Positions 32,799-42,266 are shown, numbered from the stretch's first letter. The stretch is 64,000 nucleotides of DNA from Candidatus Bathycorpusculum sp. (GCA_009778385.1 WRJX01000104.1:1-64000), one strand, 5' to 3'. Notes: generated by a model not told the origin, from the letters alone. Numbers and translations: made by a program.

Positions 32799-33091
32799 AG
32801 ACTGTTACACTTCTTTGCGGTTTTTTATTGTAAGGGTTGCTTATAACTGCTGTGCTTAAAAAACCACATGTTTTTGGTTTTACTTACCTTGGTGCTCCGA
32901 AACAGAAGATTGATGATACTTGAGATGTAGTTTTGGTTAGCTATTGCTTAATTGTGTTTGTAACAATTTTTGCACCCTAAGTGTTAAGGTTAAATTTTAG
33001 CGCAGAGACACTTAAAGCTACAACACACCCATAAGGGGTTAAGTAAATTTATTAATTAACCTTGCACTTTATTTCAAAGTGGTGTCCATTT

Positions 33092-34126
33092 TTGGGCGTA
33101 AACTTTAAAGATTTAATACCGAAAACTCCCACAAAACTTGAAGACCTAAGTGGCAAAATAATCGCCATAGACGCATATAATGCCATTTATCAATTCCTAA
33201 GCATTATTCGCCAACCAGATGGTACCCCACTTAAAAACAGCACAGGAAGCATAACAAGCCATTTAAGTGGACTTTTCTACCGCACAAGCAACCTCATCGA
33301 AATGGGCTTAAAACCAATCTACGTTTTTGATGGAGAATCCCCCGCGCTTAAAGCTACAGAAATTGAGCGTCGCAAACAAGTCAAAGCTCAAGCCGTAGCA
33401 GCATATGAAAAAGCCGCCGCGTCTGGAGACATAACTAAAATGCGCATGTACGCTCAAGCAACCACCACTATGAAGGATTACATGCTAGATGACAGCATGA
33501 AACTCTTAGAATTAATGGGTTTACCATGGGTTCAAGCCCCCGGAGAAGGCGAAGCCCAAGCAGCACACATGACTAAACAGGGTAATGCAGACTATTGTGC
33601 AAGCCAAGACTACGATAGCTTACTTTTTGGAGCACCCAAACTGTTACGTAATGTTACAATTTCGGGCAGACGTAAGCTACCAAGCAAAAACATTTATGTT
33701 GATATTGTACCCGAAGTAGTGGAATTATCAAAAACCCTGAATTTTTGCAAGCTAAGCTATGAACAACTAGTTGATGTAGGCATCTTGATTGGTACAGACT
33801 TTAATCCGGATGGCATCAAAGGATTAGGCCCAAAAACTGCACTTAAACTAATTAAAGAACATGGCACTTTAGAGGCGGCACTGCCACATGTCAAAAACGC
33901 CACTTTTCCAGTTGAACCAACCATAATCAGAGACATTTTCCTGCACCCAAAAGTTTCAGACAACTATAAAGCTGAATGGAAAACCCCCAACCAACAAGGC
34001 ATTATTGATTTTCTCTGTGGAGAAAAAGAATTCTCAGAAGAACGCATTCAAAAAGCCCTCGAACGCATGGATGTAGGAAGTAAAAAACAGAAAAGCAAAA
34101 CATCACTGGAAAAATGGTTCAGCTAA
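33092..34126 (+). CDS. fen: Flap endonuclease 1
   Basis: Structure-specific nuclease that trims flaps in lagging-strand and repair synthesis. From TTG 33092 the protein starts GVNFKDLIPK after the initiator Met, which is the required N-terminus, since FEN1 uses the Gly2 amino end near the DNA; the frame extends 10 codons upstream but those residues are extra. N-domain IIAIDAYNAIYQFLS, VFDGESPALK, I-domain APGEGEAQAAHM, SQDYDSLLFG, and the H3TH region GTDFNPDGIKGLGPKTALKLI hold the acidic metal ligands. The C-terminus SLEKWFS is a PIP box for PCNA. Confidence 0.93.
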   Translation: MGVNFKDLIPKTPTKLEDLSGKIIAIDAYNAIYQFLSIIRQPDGTPLKNSTGSITSHLSGLFYRTSNLIEMGLKPIYVFDGESPALKATEIERRKQVKAQAVAAYEKAAASGDITKMRMYAQATTTMKDYMLDDSMKLLELMGLPWVQAPGEGEAQAAHMTKQGNADYCASQDYDSLLFGAPKLLRNVTISGRRKLPSKNIYVDIVPEVVELSKTLNFCKLSYEQLVDVGILIGTDFNPDGIKGLGPKTALKLIKEHGTLEAALPHVKNATFPVEPTIIRDIFLHPKVSDNYKAEWKTPNQQGIIDFLCGEKEFSEERIQKALERMDVGSKKQKSKTSLEKWFS

Positions 34127-34214
34127 ACTCATTTTCTATCTAAACTTGCCGTTAAAAGTAACGCAGTATTACAATCAATAACCAAGTAGTAATTCAAAAA
34201 TAAAAAAAGAGTTA

Positions 34215-36044
34215 TTATTTTACTGTAACGGATTTTGCCAAATTACGCGGCATATCAGGGTCACAATCATGCTCCAACGCCATATAATACGCCAAGAGTT
34301 GCAATGGTACAGCAAATGGGATTGGAGAAAGTACGCTTGGAACACCTTTTGGAACCTCTATGTAATCATCAGCTAAAGCTTTGATTTCATTGTCACCTTC
34401 CTCGATTATGGCAAGAATTTTTGCACCCCGAGCCTTCATTTCCATAATGTTGCCGATTACGGTTTTGTGAGTTTCATCTTTTTGACATACAAACACCACA
34501 GGTAATCCGTTTTCAATTAAACTGATGGGCCCATGTTTACTTTCACCTGCTGGAAACGCAATCGATGGAACATAAGCAATTTCCATAAGCTTTAGTCGTC
34601 CTTCAAAAGCAGTAGCAGTACTTATGCCTCTACCAAGGAAGAAGAATACCTTAGAGTTAGCGTATTTATGGGCAATTTGTTTAACTTTATCTTCCTGTGT
34701 TTTGACAATCACATCCACAATGTCAGGCAACTTATCAAGCTGTACCTCAAGCACATCAATCTCATCTTGAGACACCTTACCCCGCTTTTTAGCCAAACGC
34801 AACGCCAACTGCACAAGCACTGAAAGCTGCGAAGTAAAAGTCTTAGTTGCCGCAACACCAATCTCCGGCCCCGCCTGCGTACCAACATAAACTCGCGATA
34901 CACGAGTCAAAGTTGAACCAATAACATTAGTTAAACTTAGAATAGTTGCAGCCCGCTGCTGTGCACAAGTCACAGCAGCAATCGTATCAGCAGTTTCACC
35001 CGACTGACTAACAGCCAAAATAGTACTATCAATATTCACCGATTTACCATACTGCTCAATAAACTCTGAAGCATACACCGGATAAGTAGGCAAAAAAGAC
35101 AATTTTGAAAACATATACGACGCAGCCAAGCATGCATGATAACTTGTTCCACAGGCCACAAGAAATATTTCAGTGGCACGATCAAGAAAAGTTGACAACA
35201 AATCAAGATAACGATCCTGAAGACGCAACGTATTACGTAAAACTTCTGGCTGCTCATGAATCTCTTTTATCATAAAATGCGGATAACCTTGTTTAACTGC
35301 CATCTCAGCAGTCCATTCAATTGTTTCTGGAACACGTTCAACTAAACTATTGTCTTGAATTTTCTTTATTTGATAACCTTCAACGGTTAAGATGATGAGT
35401 TCGCCATTATTTATCATCACAACCTTGTTTGTTAATGGTAAAAACGCTGGAATATCGGACGCACAAAAGACACCGTTATCGCTAACACCTAAAACAAGAG
35501 GACTTTCATTTCTTGCACAAACAATTTTATCAGGTTCATAGGAAGAAATGGCTGCTAAGGCAAAAGAGCCTTCGAGGCGTTTTATAGCTTCTTGAACAGC
35601 ATCTGCAAAAGAAGAGCCAAGTTTATTTTTCATGATTTCTTCAATCAGGTGGGGAATGACTTCGGTATCTGTTTTAGAAACAAATGCGTGACCAAGGTTC
35701 TGAAGCTCAAGTTTTAAGTCACCAAAATTTTCGATAATGCCATTATGCACAACAGTTATTGTGCCAGTACAGTCAGAATGGGGATGAGAGTTTACATGTA
35801 ATGGTGCACCATGTGTTGCCCAACGCGTGTGACCAATTCCTATGTTTCCAGGCAGGTCATCTAGGTTGATGCATTTGTGAACTTCATCTATTTTGCCTTG
35901 ATCTTTTTTTAGAAAGATTTTTCCATCAGAAATAGTTGCTATTCCGACTGAGTCATATCCTCGATATTCTAATCGTTTTAATGATGAATGAATCACTGGG
36001 GCAGCATTTCCGTTTTTTAGAATGCACCCAAATATTCCGCACAT
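34215..36044 (-). CDS. glmS: Glutamine--fructose-6-phosphate aminotransferase
   Basis: Makes glucosamine-6-phosphate for amino-sugar and glycan synthesis; 609 residues. N-terminal glutaminase with catalytic Cys2 (MCGIFGCI), RLEYRGYDSVGIA, HTRWATHGAPLHVNSHPH; then two SIS domains with CGTSYHACLAA, SQSGETADT and FLGRGISTATAFEGRLKLMEIAY; the C-terminus is PRNLAKSVTVK. All the key parts of a bacterial-type GlmS are there. Monocistronic. It could feed sugar donors used by the glycosylation cluster further along the window. Confidence 0.94.
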   Translation of the reverse strand: MCGIFGCILKNGNAAPVIHSSLKRLEYRGYDSVGIATISDGKIFLKKDQGKIDEVHKCINLDDLPGNIGIGHTRWATHGAPLHVNSHPHSDCTGTITVVHNGIIENFGDLKLELQNLGHAFVSKTDTEVIPHLIEEIMKNKLGSSFADAVQEAIKRLEGSFALAAISSYEPDKIVCARNESPLVLGVSDNGVFCASDIPAFLPLTNKVVMINNGELIILTVEGYQIKKIQDNSLVERVPETIEWTAEMAVKQGYPHFMIKEIHEQPEVLRNTLRLQDRYLDLLSTFLDRATEIFLVACGTSYHACLAASYMFSKLSFLPTYPVYASEFIEQYGKSVNIDSTILAVSQSGETADTIAAVTCAQQRAATILSLTNVIGSTLTRVSRVYVGTQAGPEIGVAATKTFTSQLSVLVQLALRLAKKRGKVSQDEIDVLEVQLDKLPDIVDVIVKTQEDKVKQIAHKYANSKVFFFLGRGISTATAFEGRLKLMEIAYVPSIAFPAGESKHGPISLIENGLPVVFVCQKDETHKTVIGNIMEMKARGAKILAIIEEGDNEIKALADDYIEVPKGVPSVLSPIPFAVPLQLLAYYMALEHDCDPDMPRNLAKSVTVK

Positions 36045-36248
36045 TTTGTTACCTTCGTTTTACTTGTTAATGTTTGTTTATGGAGTTTGTGAATTTATTG
36101 ATTTTTAAGATTAAAATGACACCATTAAAGAAATTTTTTTAAGTGTTAGAGATGATTTTACGTTATAGTTTAAAACAGTAAGAGTTACAATTGTAAAAAC
36201 CATAAACAAATTTTTTATAATAGTATCATGAATTACCAGTGACGCAGA

Positions 36249-37211
36249 ATGGAAAAGAAATGCCTTCTTCAAAACAACGGCAAAAACCAAGAAGTAAAAG
36301 AAATAAGCATTTTACAAAATTCTCAAGACCTAAAAATGATACTTGACAGCCTAAGCTGGAAAATTCTAACAATGCTCTCAAAAAAAGAAATGTACCCCCT
36401 TGAAATCGCCAGACAACTAGGCATGCATGAACAAAAAATCTACTACCACATACGAAAATTAGCGAAAACAGGCGCAATCACCATACAACGAGAAGAAACC
36501 AAAAAAGGCGCCACAGCCAAATACTACAAAACAGTCTCACCAGCTTTTGGCATAGAACTCCCAGAAAACTACAGACCAATCCAAAACATTCACACTCTAA
36601 ACGTTCCAGAACCATTACAGAAATTTTTCAAAGAATTTCTTAACAATGACATACTGAACGGAAAAATCGTGGTTGGCAGTCCACAACCTCACGGCCCATT
36701 CAAAACAAGCGCCCGAGACGGACACTATGCAGCACATTTAACTCTGTTCATGGGGCAATTCGTCAAAATGCCCAACGAATTTGCCGTAAAACTTGACGTT
36801 GACGTTAAAGCTGAAAAAGAAGAAAAAAACAGCCTAATACTCGTTGGCGGACCAGGCACCAACCTGCTAACCCAAGAAATCAACGAATACTTACCCATCA
36901 AATTCATAATGCACCCCTCTGACCAAGGCTTCTTATTTGGCGGCTTATCCTCCAAAAAAACCGGAAGAAACTATACCTCAGACAGCGCAGGCTTAATAGC
37001 CAAAATCGTAAACCCTTGGGATAACAACAAACATATAATCGTTATCGCAGGAAACAAAGCCGTTGGCACCAAAGCTTGCGTACTGGCCTTAACAAATTTT
37101 TGGGAGAAAACACTTCAACGTTACGATAACAAAGACACATTTGCCGTAGTTATTCAAGGATTTGATTTAGATGGCGACGGAAAAGTAGACGCAATAGAGG
37201 TTTACGAGTAA
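36249..37211 (+). CDS. Winged-helix protein fused to an S-layer-like domain
   Basis: A 320-residue protein. Residues 28-95 are an ArsR-like wHTH (LDSLSWKILTMLSKKEMYPLEIARQLGMHEQKIYYHIRKL, then a wing). The remaining 210 residues resemble the C-terminal domain of archaeal S-layer proteins: IVVGSPQPHGPFKTSARDGHYAAHL, SLILVGGPGTNLLTQEIN, and a closing FAVVIQGFDLDGDGKVDAIEVYE with an EF-hand-like Asp-rich loop. No signal peptide, so it is cytosolic. The upstream TATA-like region is AT-rich. It is directly followed by a DUF371 gene. The role is probably regulation; the ligand is unknown. Confidence 0.7.
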   Translation: MEKKCLLQNNGKNQEVKEISILQNSQDLKMILDSLSWKILTMLSKKEMYPLEIARQLGMHEQKIYYHIRKLAKTGAITIQREETKKGATAKYYKTVSPAFGIELPENYRPIQNIHTLNVPEPLQKFFKEFLNNDILNGKIVVGSPQPHGPFKTSARDGHYAAHLTLFMGQFVKMPNEFAVKLDVDVKAEKEEKNSLILVGGPGTNLLTQEINEYLPIKFIMHPSDQGFLFGGLSSKKTGRNYTSDSAGLIAKIVNPWDNNKHIIVIAGNKAVGTKACVLALTNFWEKTLQRYDNKDTFAVVIQGFDLDGDGKVDAIEVYE

Positions 37212-37640
37212 GTGACAAAACAGTTAATAGAACAAATTTTAGCCTTTGGGCATGAAAACGTTTTAGCTATTCACCCAACCACACTAATGATTACTAAAGA
37301 TAAGAAACTATCAAAACAAGGCGACTGCATCATAGCTATAGGCGCCGATAAAGCAACTTCAGATTTAAACCCTGAATTTAAACAAAAACTATGTGAACCC
37401 AACACCAAATTGAACGTGCTAATTGAAGTTGACGGCTTAATTGAACAAGTCACTGCATACGGCACAGCTGAACTTAATTTAAACAACAACATAGACATGG
37501 TTATTCGAAAAAGCAATTTCATATCAGACCGCACATTAGCAATCAAAGCAAACAAAGCAGCAGCTGACTTACCCCGAGAGTTAGTTGAAAAACTTAAAAA
37601 TCCAAACCAACAAATCAAAATAACACTTACACTAACTTAA
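37212..37640 (+). CDS. DUF371 protein
   Basis: A 142-residue archaeal DUF371 protein: AFGHENVLAIHPTTLMITKDKKLSKQGDCIIAIGADKA, then VLIEVDGLIEQVTAYG and IRKSNFISDRTLAIKANKAAADLPRELVEKLK. Function is unknown across the family. The GTG start follows the previous stop codon immediately, so translation is coupled to the wHTH/S-layer-like gene. Confidence 0.8.
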   Translation: MTKQLIEQILAFGHENVLAIHPTTLMITKDKKLSKQGDCIIAIGADKATSDLNPEFKQKLCEPNTKLNVLIEVDGLIEQVTAYGTAELNLNNNIDMVIRKSNFISDRTLAIKANKAAADLPRELVEKLKNPNQQIKITLTLT

Positions 37641-37647
37641 CAACACC

Positions 37648-38727
37648 CTAACGGATTTGAACGTCCAATACAACTTGTTGCTCATAAGGTGCAGTCTCTC
37701 TGACACTTTTAATACACCTAAACGTCATCACTTTCCTACCTTGTTGCTCAATCAAACAAGTAAAACGTGCCTTTAAATCCTCAACCGTATTGGGCTTACG
37801 GATAAACCCATAAAAATGTACGAGCCCACCTGTAAACTTTAAAGCTTGACAGGCAACATCAATAAAGTCAATAGCAGTTTCAGGTAAATTCATAATAACC
37901 CTGTCAGCAATCCCTTGCAGTTTACCATTAGCTAATTCTCGCGCATCACCCAACAAAGGATAAACCCGGTTTTCAACTCTATTAACACGAACATTAATTT
38001 TAAGCAAATCAACCGCGTCAGGATTAATGTCCACCGCATATGCTTTCGCTTCAGGACATAATTTACCAATAGGCACAACAAATGGACCAACACCAGCAAA
38101 AAGATCCACCACAACTTCGCCAGCACCTACAAGCGTTGCTATACGATGATGCTCCTGAGAAAGACGCGGAGAAAAATAGGCCTTAGCTAAATCAACATGA
38201 TATTGACAGCCGTATTCAGTATAAACGGTTTGAGTTCTGTCCTCACCAGCAATGCATGTCAGGTCGCGAATGCGGTAAACACCGCTAATTGCGCCGGCTT
38301 TTGCATGAACGCTTTTTATGTTCTTGTGAGTTTTCAGAATTGCTTGCCCAATGATAGCTTTATACTCGTTTAGGTCAGGAGGAATTTCAATTACAGCTAT
38401 ATCGCCAACAATGTCAAGTGAACGAGGAATGCTAGAGTACAGATTAGACGGTAGTTGTCTTTCGAGGACAAGGGTCAAGGTTTCCTCTGCGGGACGCTTA
38501 TCAACAAAGTTTTCAGTACTTAACGCCAGTTGGGGCGCTATATCTTCCAGCTGAGATAACTCATTTTCGTTGGGCTGTCTCACAAGTGGAATCCAAAGTT
38601 GATCGGATTGCCTTTTAATGAATAGCCTCTTGTTAACCAGTTCGAGTTTGTGCGCTAGAGAGATGACTTTTTCGCCTAAATTTTTAGGCACTTTAAGGCA
38701 AACGGCGTTTATCATCGTATTCAGCAT
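37648..38727 (-). CDS. trm5: tRNA (guanine-37-N1)-methyltransferase Trm5
   Basis: Methylates G37 of tRNA, preventing frameshifting. 359 residues with the archaeal Trm5 layout: variable N-terminal D1 domain, then YRIRDLTCIAGEDRTQTVYTEYGCQY, SAM-binding VVVDLFAGVGPFVVPI, AVDINPDAVDLLKINVRVN, and the catalytic NLPETAIDFIDVA (NPP-like). The C-terminus ends in the usual beta strand. Overlaps rtcA by 7 nt, so they are coupled. The start MLNTM is in frame; a second ATG follows 4 codons later. Confidence 0.9.
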   Translation of the reverse strand: MLNTMINAVCLKVPKNLGEKVISLAHKLELVNKRLFIKRQSDQLWIPLVRQPNENELSQLEDIAPQLALSTENFVDKRPAEETLTLVLERQLPSNLYSSIPRSLDIVGDIAVIEIPPDLNEYKAIIGQAILKTHKNIKSVHAKAGAISGVYRIRDLTCIAGEDRTQTVYTEYGCQYHVDLAKAYFSPRLSQEHHRIATLVGAGEVVVDLFAGVGPFVVPIGKLCPEAKAYAVDINPDAVDLLKINVRVNRVENRVYPLLGDARELANGKLQGIADRVIMNLPETAIDFIDVACQALKFTGGLVHFYGFIRKPNTVEDLKARFTCLIEQQGRKVMTFRCIKSVRETAPYEQQVVLDVQIR

Positions 38728-39758
38728 GTTTTCTCTATTCGATACAAGTTATTTACTTTTTCAACATTAAAGACCGAGTTTAGCATAGTTTCCATAAGCC
38801 AAATGTTAGCCTCAATATGTTCTGATATGCAATGTGTGTAGAAAACTGATTTGCCCTGAGCTAACGCTAAGTAAGGGATAAGCATGTCAGCTAAAAATTC
38901 ATCAACCGTAGGTTCGCTCTTCAATTCTATGATTAGTTTTTCTGCGGCTTCTTCACCTACAGATTCACTAGTTTTATGAAGACTCCCAAGTGCATCTGCC
39001 CCAACAAGAATGCCTGTGTCTGTTTCAGCCCATAACGCAATTGAGCTGCCCTTCTGATATGGGTTTGATTGGTCATTTAAAATGCGGATTTGAGAGCGGT
39101 ATCTGTTTTTGGTTAAGGTTTTCATTGCGGCTTTAGCTTGGCGTTCAGCAACTTGTCTGTCAGCTAAAAAAGTGCAAACTGAAATACCGTTAACACTTTT
39201 GAGGTTACCAAACTTCTCAAATTGGACTGCCTTAAGTGTGGGTGTGGGGTTTACGGTCATTGTTGCTTCGCCCATGCCTTTTGGGTAGTAACCGTATTTT
39301 TGCACGGTAATTTCTGCTTTAATACCCATTTTGCATAGTGTTGGAAGTAATACGAACCTAAGATAGTTGATAGTTGGAGCATGCGTGGTATCTGTTCCCC
39401 CTTTAGCTACATGTAATGTCACGGGGTTTTTGGCGTATGCACATATGGGAAGAGTTGCCATAAAAAGCATAGGTATGCTACCAGCGGTTTCGATTACTGC
39501 TTCAACATTGCCGCCTTCAATCTGTTTGGGAGTGAAATAGAGTTCTTCTGAAGCAAGTTTAGCACCTTCAACAGTGGCGTTGCACAGTTTCGCTGCCGTC
39601 AATACCGCTTCAAGATGCTGTCTTTTTAATCCTGGTTGTGGTCTCCGCTGTCTAATGTTAAATATATGTAGAGGCTGTTGTGTAATAGCTGAGAGCGCTA
39701 TAGCTAAGCGTAAAATTGTGCCACTTCCGCTTTTTTGGCTACCATCAATCTCAAACAT
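38721..39758 (-). CDS. rtcA: RNA 3'-terminal phosphate cyclase
   Basis: Converts RNA 3'-phosphate to a 2',3'-cyclic phosphate using ATP. 345 residues: MFEIDGSQKSGSGTILRLAIALS, RRPQPGLKRQHLEAV, AGSIPMLFMATLP, KGGTDTTHAPTINYLRFVLLP, YGYYPKGMGEAT, and the catalytic histidine region near residue 315 in CISEHIEANIWLME. It is the first gene of a two-gene operon with trm5. An RtcB partner is not in the window. Confidence 0.92.
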   Translation of the reverse strand: MFEIDGSQKSGSGTILRLAIALSAITQQPLHIFNIRQRRPQPGLKRQHLEAVLTAAKLCNATVEGAKLASEELYFTPKQIEGGNVEAVIETAGSIPMLFMATLPICAYAKNPVTLHVAKGGTDTTHAPTINYLRFVLLPTLCKMGIKAEITVQKYGYYPKGMGEATMTVNPTPTLKAVQFEKFGNLKSVNGISVCTFLADRQVAERQAKAAMKTLTKNRYRSQIRILNDQSNPYQKGSSIALWAETDTGILVGADALGSLHKTSESVGEEAAEKLIIELKSEPTVDEFLADMLIPYLALAQGKSVFYTHCISEHIEANIWLMETMLNSVFNVEKVNNLYRIEKTC

Positions 39759-39835
39759 CGGTCATAGCTCACGTTTTAGTTGCAAATGATTTAATAAGCG
39801 TTAGAGTTATTTTTAGAGCTTGAGGAAGTGCAAGC

Positions 39836-40300
39836 GTGAGCAGTGATAAAGAGAAGCTTAATCAGCTATCCATAAGAGTTGAGGAGCTTTTAATTACCAT
39901 CAACAAAGTTACAGAAGAATTACGATCAATCTCGGCCTCTATAAAACTTCTCTCAGTAGGACAACCACAGTCTCAACCAGCCGTTGCACCTAAACCCATA
40001 ACACCAAAACCAACTTATTTGCCACCATCATCTACGCCAACAGTAGATTCAACAGCTATACCTCAAACTGGAACAAAACTGCGTTCACTTGATGATGTTC
40101 GCATGTCCTTCCCTGAAGAGCTTGAAGCAAAATTAGGTTTTGAAGATAAAGACGACTACATAACAATTAAGCCTAAACAGTTCCTTGGCAGCGACAACTT
40201 TGCCAAAATCGCCTCAGCAGTACGCGGAATGGGTGGTGAATACATCAGCGCAGGAAAAGACAGCCATTTCCGAGTTCCAAAAAAGAAACCCACAAGTTAA
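39836..40300 (+). CDS. Conserved hypothetical protein with coiled coil and small C-terminal domain
   Basis: A 154-residue protein from GTG. Residues 5-45 form a coiled coil (KLNQLSIRVEELLITINKVTEELRSISASIKLL), a Pro/Thr/Ser-rich linker runs from 46 to 85, and residues 88-150 are a compact domain ending FAKIASAVRGMGGEYISAGKDSHFRVP. That last pattern recurs, from memory, in TACK archaeal hypotheticals, possibly a nucleic-acid binding unit. Its stop overlaps the convergent acylphosphatase. Function unknown. Confidence 0.65.
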   Translation: MSSDKEKLNQLSIRVEELLITINKVTEELRSISASIKLLSVGQPQSQPAVAPKPITPKPTYLPPSSTPTVDSTAIPQTGTKLRSLDDVRMSFPEELEAKLGFEDKDDYITIKPKQFLGSDNFAKIASAVRGMGGEYISAGKDSHFRVPKKKPTS

Positions 40301-40572
40301 ATTATTCTAAAGTCTAAAAAATCACCCTTATAATCTTCAAAGGCTACTTCGACAGACTCAACTTTAGCAAACGAAGGCCCATGACGGCAGTAATCTATAA
40401 CTTCTTTAACTAATGTTTCTTCACCTTCAAAAACTGCCTCAACACGCCCATCTGGCAAATTGCTAACCCAACCACAGACATCACGACTCTGGGCTTGCCG
40501 TTTAGTGTTTTGTCTAAAGAAAACACCTTGAACTCTTCCAGTTACGTAAATATGTGCTCTTGTTTTTGGCAT
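40297..40572 (-). CDS. acyP: Acylphosphatase
   Basis: A 91-residue enzyme hydrolysing acyl phosphates. The catalytic signature GRVQGVFFRQNTKRQAQSRDVCGWVSNLPDGRVEAVFEG has the phosphate-binding arginine (R20) and the asparagine (N44) needed for activity. Length is normal. Single gene, convergent with the coiled-coil protein. Confidence 0.93.
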   Translation of the reverse strand: MPKTRAHIYVTGRVQGVFFRQNTKRQAQSRDVCGWVSNLPDGRVEAVFEGEETLVKEVIDYCRHGPSFAKVESVEVAFEDYKGDFLDFRII

Positions 40573-40745
40573 AATAATTCCTTATTTTTCAAATTATTTT
40601 AATAATTTGTTAAGCTTTATTGTTTCTTCAACGAAATAAAAAATACTCTAACTATGACACCTATTTCAAGAGATAATTTGACTTTCATGGTTTTCCTCAT
40701 TTTTCAGTTGAGTATTAACGTTATTGAAACAATTGCGAATAAAAA

Positions 40746-41717
40746 TTAAACCCATTGCTCTATTCGTACCAGTATTTGATAACACAAATATGTTAAATAG
40801 GGCGATGGTTTTTTCTTCTGACCAAAATCCCATCCCTTGAATTTTTGATATACCGCTTCCGGCGTGAATAATCCGCTGTTATCTTGTTTGTTCTTAATTA
40901 TTGTAGCCATTTCCACGAAGCGCGTGTCTGACTTTATAGACTTAAAATGACTTAGCACATCCACAACACTTACTAAGTCATACCACATAGCAGGAGCTTT
41001 AAGTTTCCTAAAATCAGTTCCCATGTAAAACATATACGGATGAAGCTCTAAACTGTTTTCCCATAACGAAAGTAACCCCATAGCTGTATTTACCGCAATT
41101 TTAGTATCACAGTATTCCGCAATAGCTGAAAGCAATTTTAGCATAATTAAAGAAGCATATGGACAGCAATCATCTTTTCGTCCAGGTCCTCTAAATCTAC
41201 CCAGTTCCTGTGAAACGGTACATAAAAAGCCTGAATCTTTATAGAAACCCACAAGATAATCTACACCTTGCTTTATATGCTTCTCATAATCAACTCCTGC
41301 TTTGAGTAATGCAAATAATAGCAACGGCGCGTCACAAAGACACCAACCAAACATATCCTCGCCGCTTCCTCCAAAGTGTTTGGGGATATTGGTTAATGAC
41401 TGATAGACTCCATTGCCGTCTTTATGCTCCATAATTTTTTCAATCGCTAACTGTATTTCCAAAACATCAGTATCAAACCCAATGTCCAAAAGAAACAGGA
41501 GTTTATGTATAGGCAAATCAGGGTTTTTATGATTACGCACAAAAATACTATGATAATCAGTTATATCGTTCAAGTACGTTCTAATTTTTGGATCAGAAAG
41601 TGCTTGCAACCGCAAAGCCGTCAAACTTTCTTTGCGTTCCTTCAGCATATTTATTCTTGTAGCATATTGAAGCCATGTATCGCCATTTTCAAGGATGAAA
41701 CTTATCACGTCCAACAT
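40746..41717 (-). CDS. Hypothetical helical protein, terpenoid-cyclase-like fold
   Basis: A 323-residue protein rich in helices with repeating hydrophobic pairs. The stretches LLFALLKAGVDYEKHIKQGVDYLVGFYKDSGFLC, DDCCPYASLIMLKLLSAIAEY, and KKPSPYLTYLCYQILVRIEQW recall the alpha/alpha-toroid of squalene-hopene cyclases or prenyltransferase subunits, and CPYASL/CDAPLL are conserved-looking. No DxDD motif, so it is not an active cyclase of the usual type. Start uncertain: a GGAGGT lies 2 nt before ATG 41717 and 5 nt before the in-frame TTG next to it. Confidence 0.55.
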   Translation of the reverse strand: MLDVISFILENGDTWLQYATRINMLKERKESLTALRLQALSDPKIRTYLNDITDYHSIFVRNHKNPDLPIHKLLFLLDIGFDTDVLEIQLAIEKIMEHKDGNGVYQSLTNIPKHFGGSGEDMFGWCLCDAPLLLFALLKAGVDYEKHIKQGVDYLVGFYKDSGFLCTVSQELGRFRGPGRKDDCCPYASLIMLKLLSAIAEYCDTKIAVNTAMGLLSLWENSLELHPYMFYMGTDFRKLKAPAMWYDLVSVVDVLSHFKSIKSDTRFVEMATIIKNKQDNSGLFTPEAVYQKFKGWDFGQKKKPSPYLTYLCYQILVRIEQWV

Positions 41718-41815
41718 ATACCTCCAACAACAGGCAACATAATTCTTGTTTGCAGCATTATTCAAAGATTAAATGAATTATATCCACGAAGTAGTAGTAT
41801 TTTCAATCAAAACCA

Positions 41816-41903
41816 CTTCGACCAACTTGGTCAGAAGCGTCCACAATAGAAACGCCGTTCGGCTTATCCTGTACCGTTCGGTGCTCCCATGTAATGGGAT
41901 AGC
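41816..41903. ncRNA. Hairpin cluster, candidate structured RNA
   Basis: Four stems in about 90 nt: CTTC-GACCAA / TTGGTC-A-GAAG (41816-41837), GCC-GTTC-GGC (41854-41863), ACC-GTTC-GGT (41873-41882), and CCCAT-GTA-ATGGG (41886-41898, extended by outer GCT/AGC). The two middle stems share a GTTC loop. The GC content is above that of the flanks. It may be a small RNA, a regulatory leader of the minus-strand gene, or a mobile palindromic element. Confidence 0.4.
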
Positions 41904-42172
41904 TTCAATTTATTTTTTATATCTCACCTAAAACCCCACTGTTTCAGACTTTTTGCAGCTTTCTTAATATCGTTTGCTCATTATATGTCTTCGTCTTCAC
42001 TTGCTTTTTTCTCCATCATTGAAAATGATTTGCATACGACTGCTTCCTAACAAAAAGTGAGTGACTTACAAGCCTATTATAGAAATCATCAATCAAAAAG
42101 CGATTTGAGTTAGTAACAAGGAAGAACGGCATACTTGAATTAAGTAGTTATTATAATACAAAAACAGCAATA

Positions 42173-42236
42173 ATTTTCACTTTAACTCATCCCTGTCCTA
42201 ATGTGGATGGCCATTTCTAAACAGGGCTTATAAATA
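42173..42236 (+). promoter_or_regulatory. Upstream motif and TATA box of the 42267 gene
   Basis: ATTTTCACTTTAACTCATCC followed by CTGTCC at 42173-42198, and CTTATAAATA at 42227-42236. The upstream word matches that of the RecA-like gene at 29427, with the TATA box 54-55 nt further on in both. The transcript would start near 42255, giving a leader of about a dozen nt. Confidence 0.5.
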
Positions 42237-42266
42237 AAAACATCCGATGTACAGCTGTGAATTGCT

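Larger units (their letters stand above)
41718..42266. other. Divergent intergenic region with hairpin cluster and promoter
   Basis: About 550 nt between divergent genes. It holds a run of hairpins at 41816-41903 and a shared upstream motif plus TATA box at 42173-42236, both listed separately. No ORF of note. Confidence 0.5.

Noticed and set aside
33062-33091. Longer start for FEN1
   Set aside because: The extra 10 residues would block the N-terminal glycine used by FEN1; TTG 33092 gives the family's standard start.
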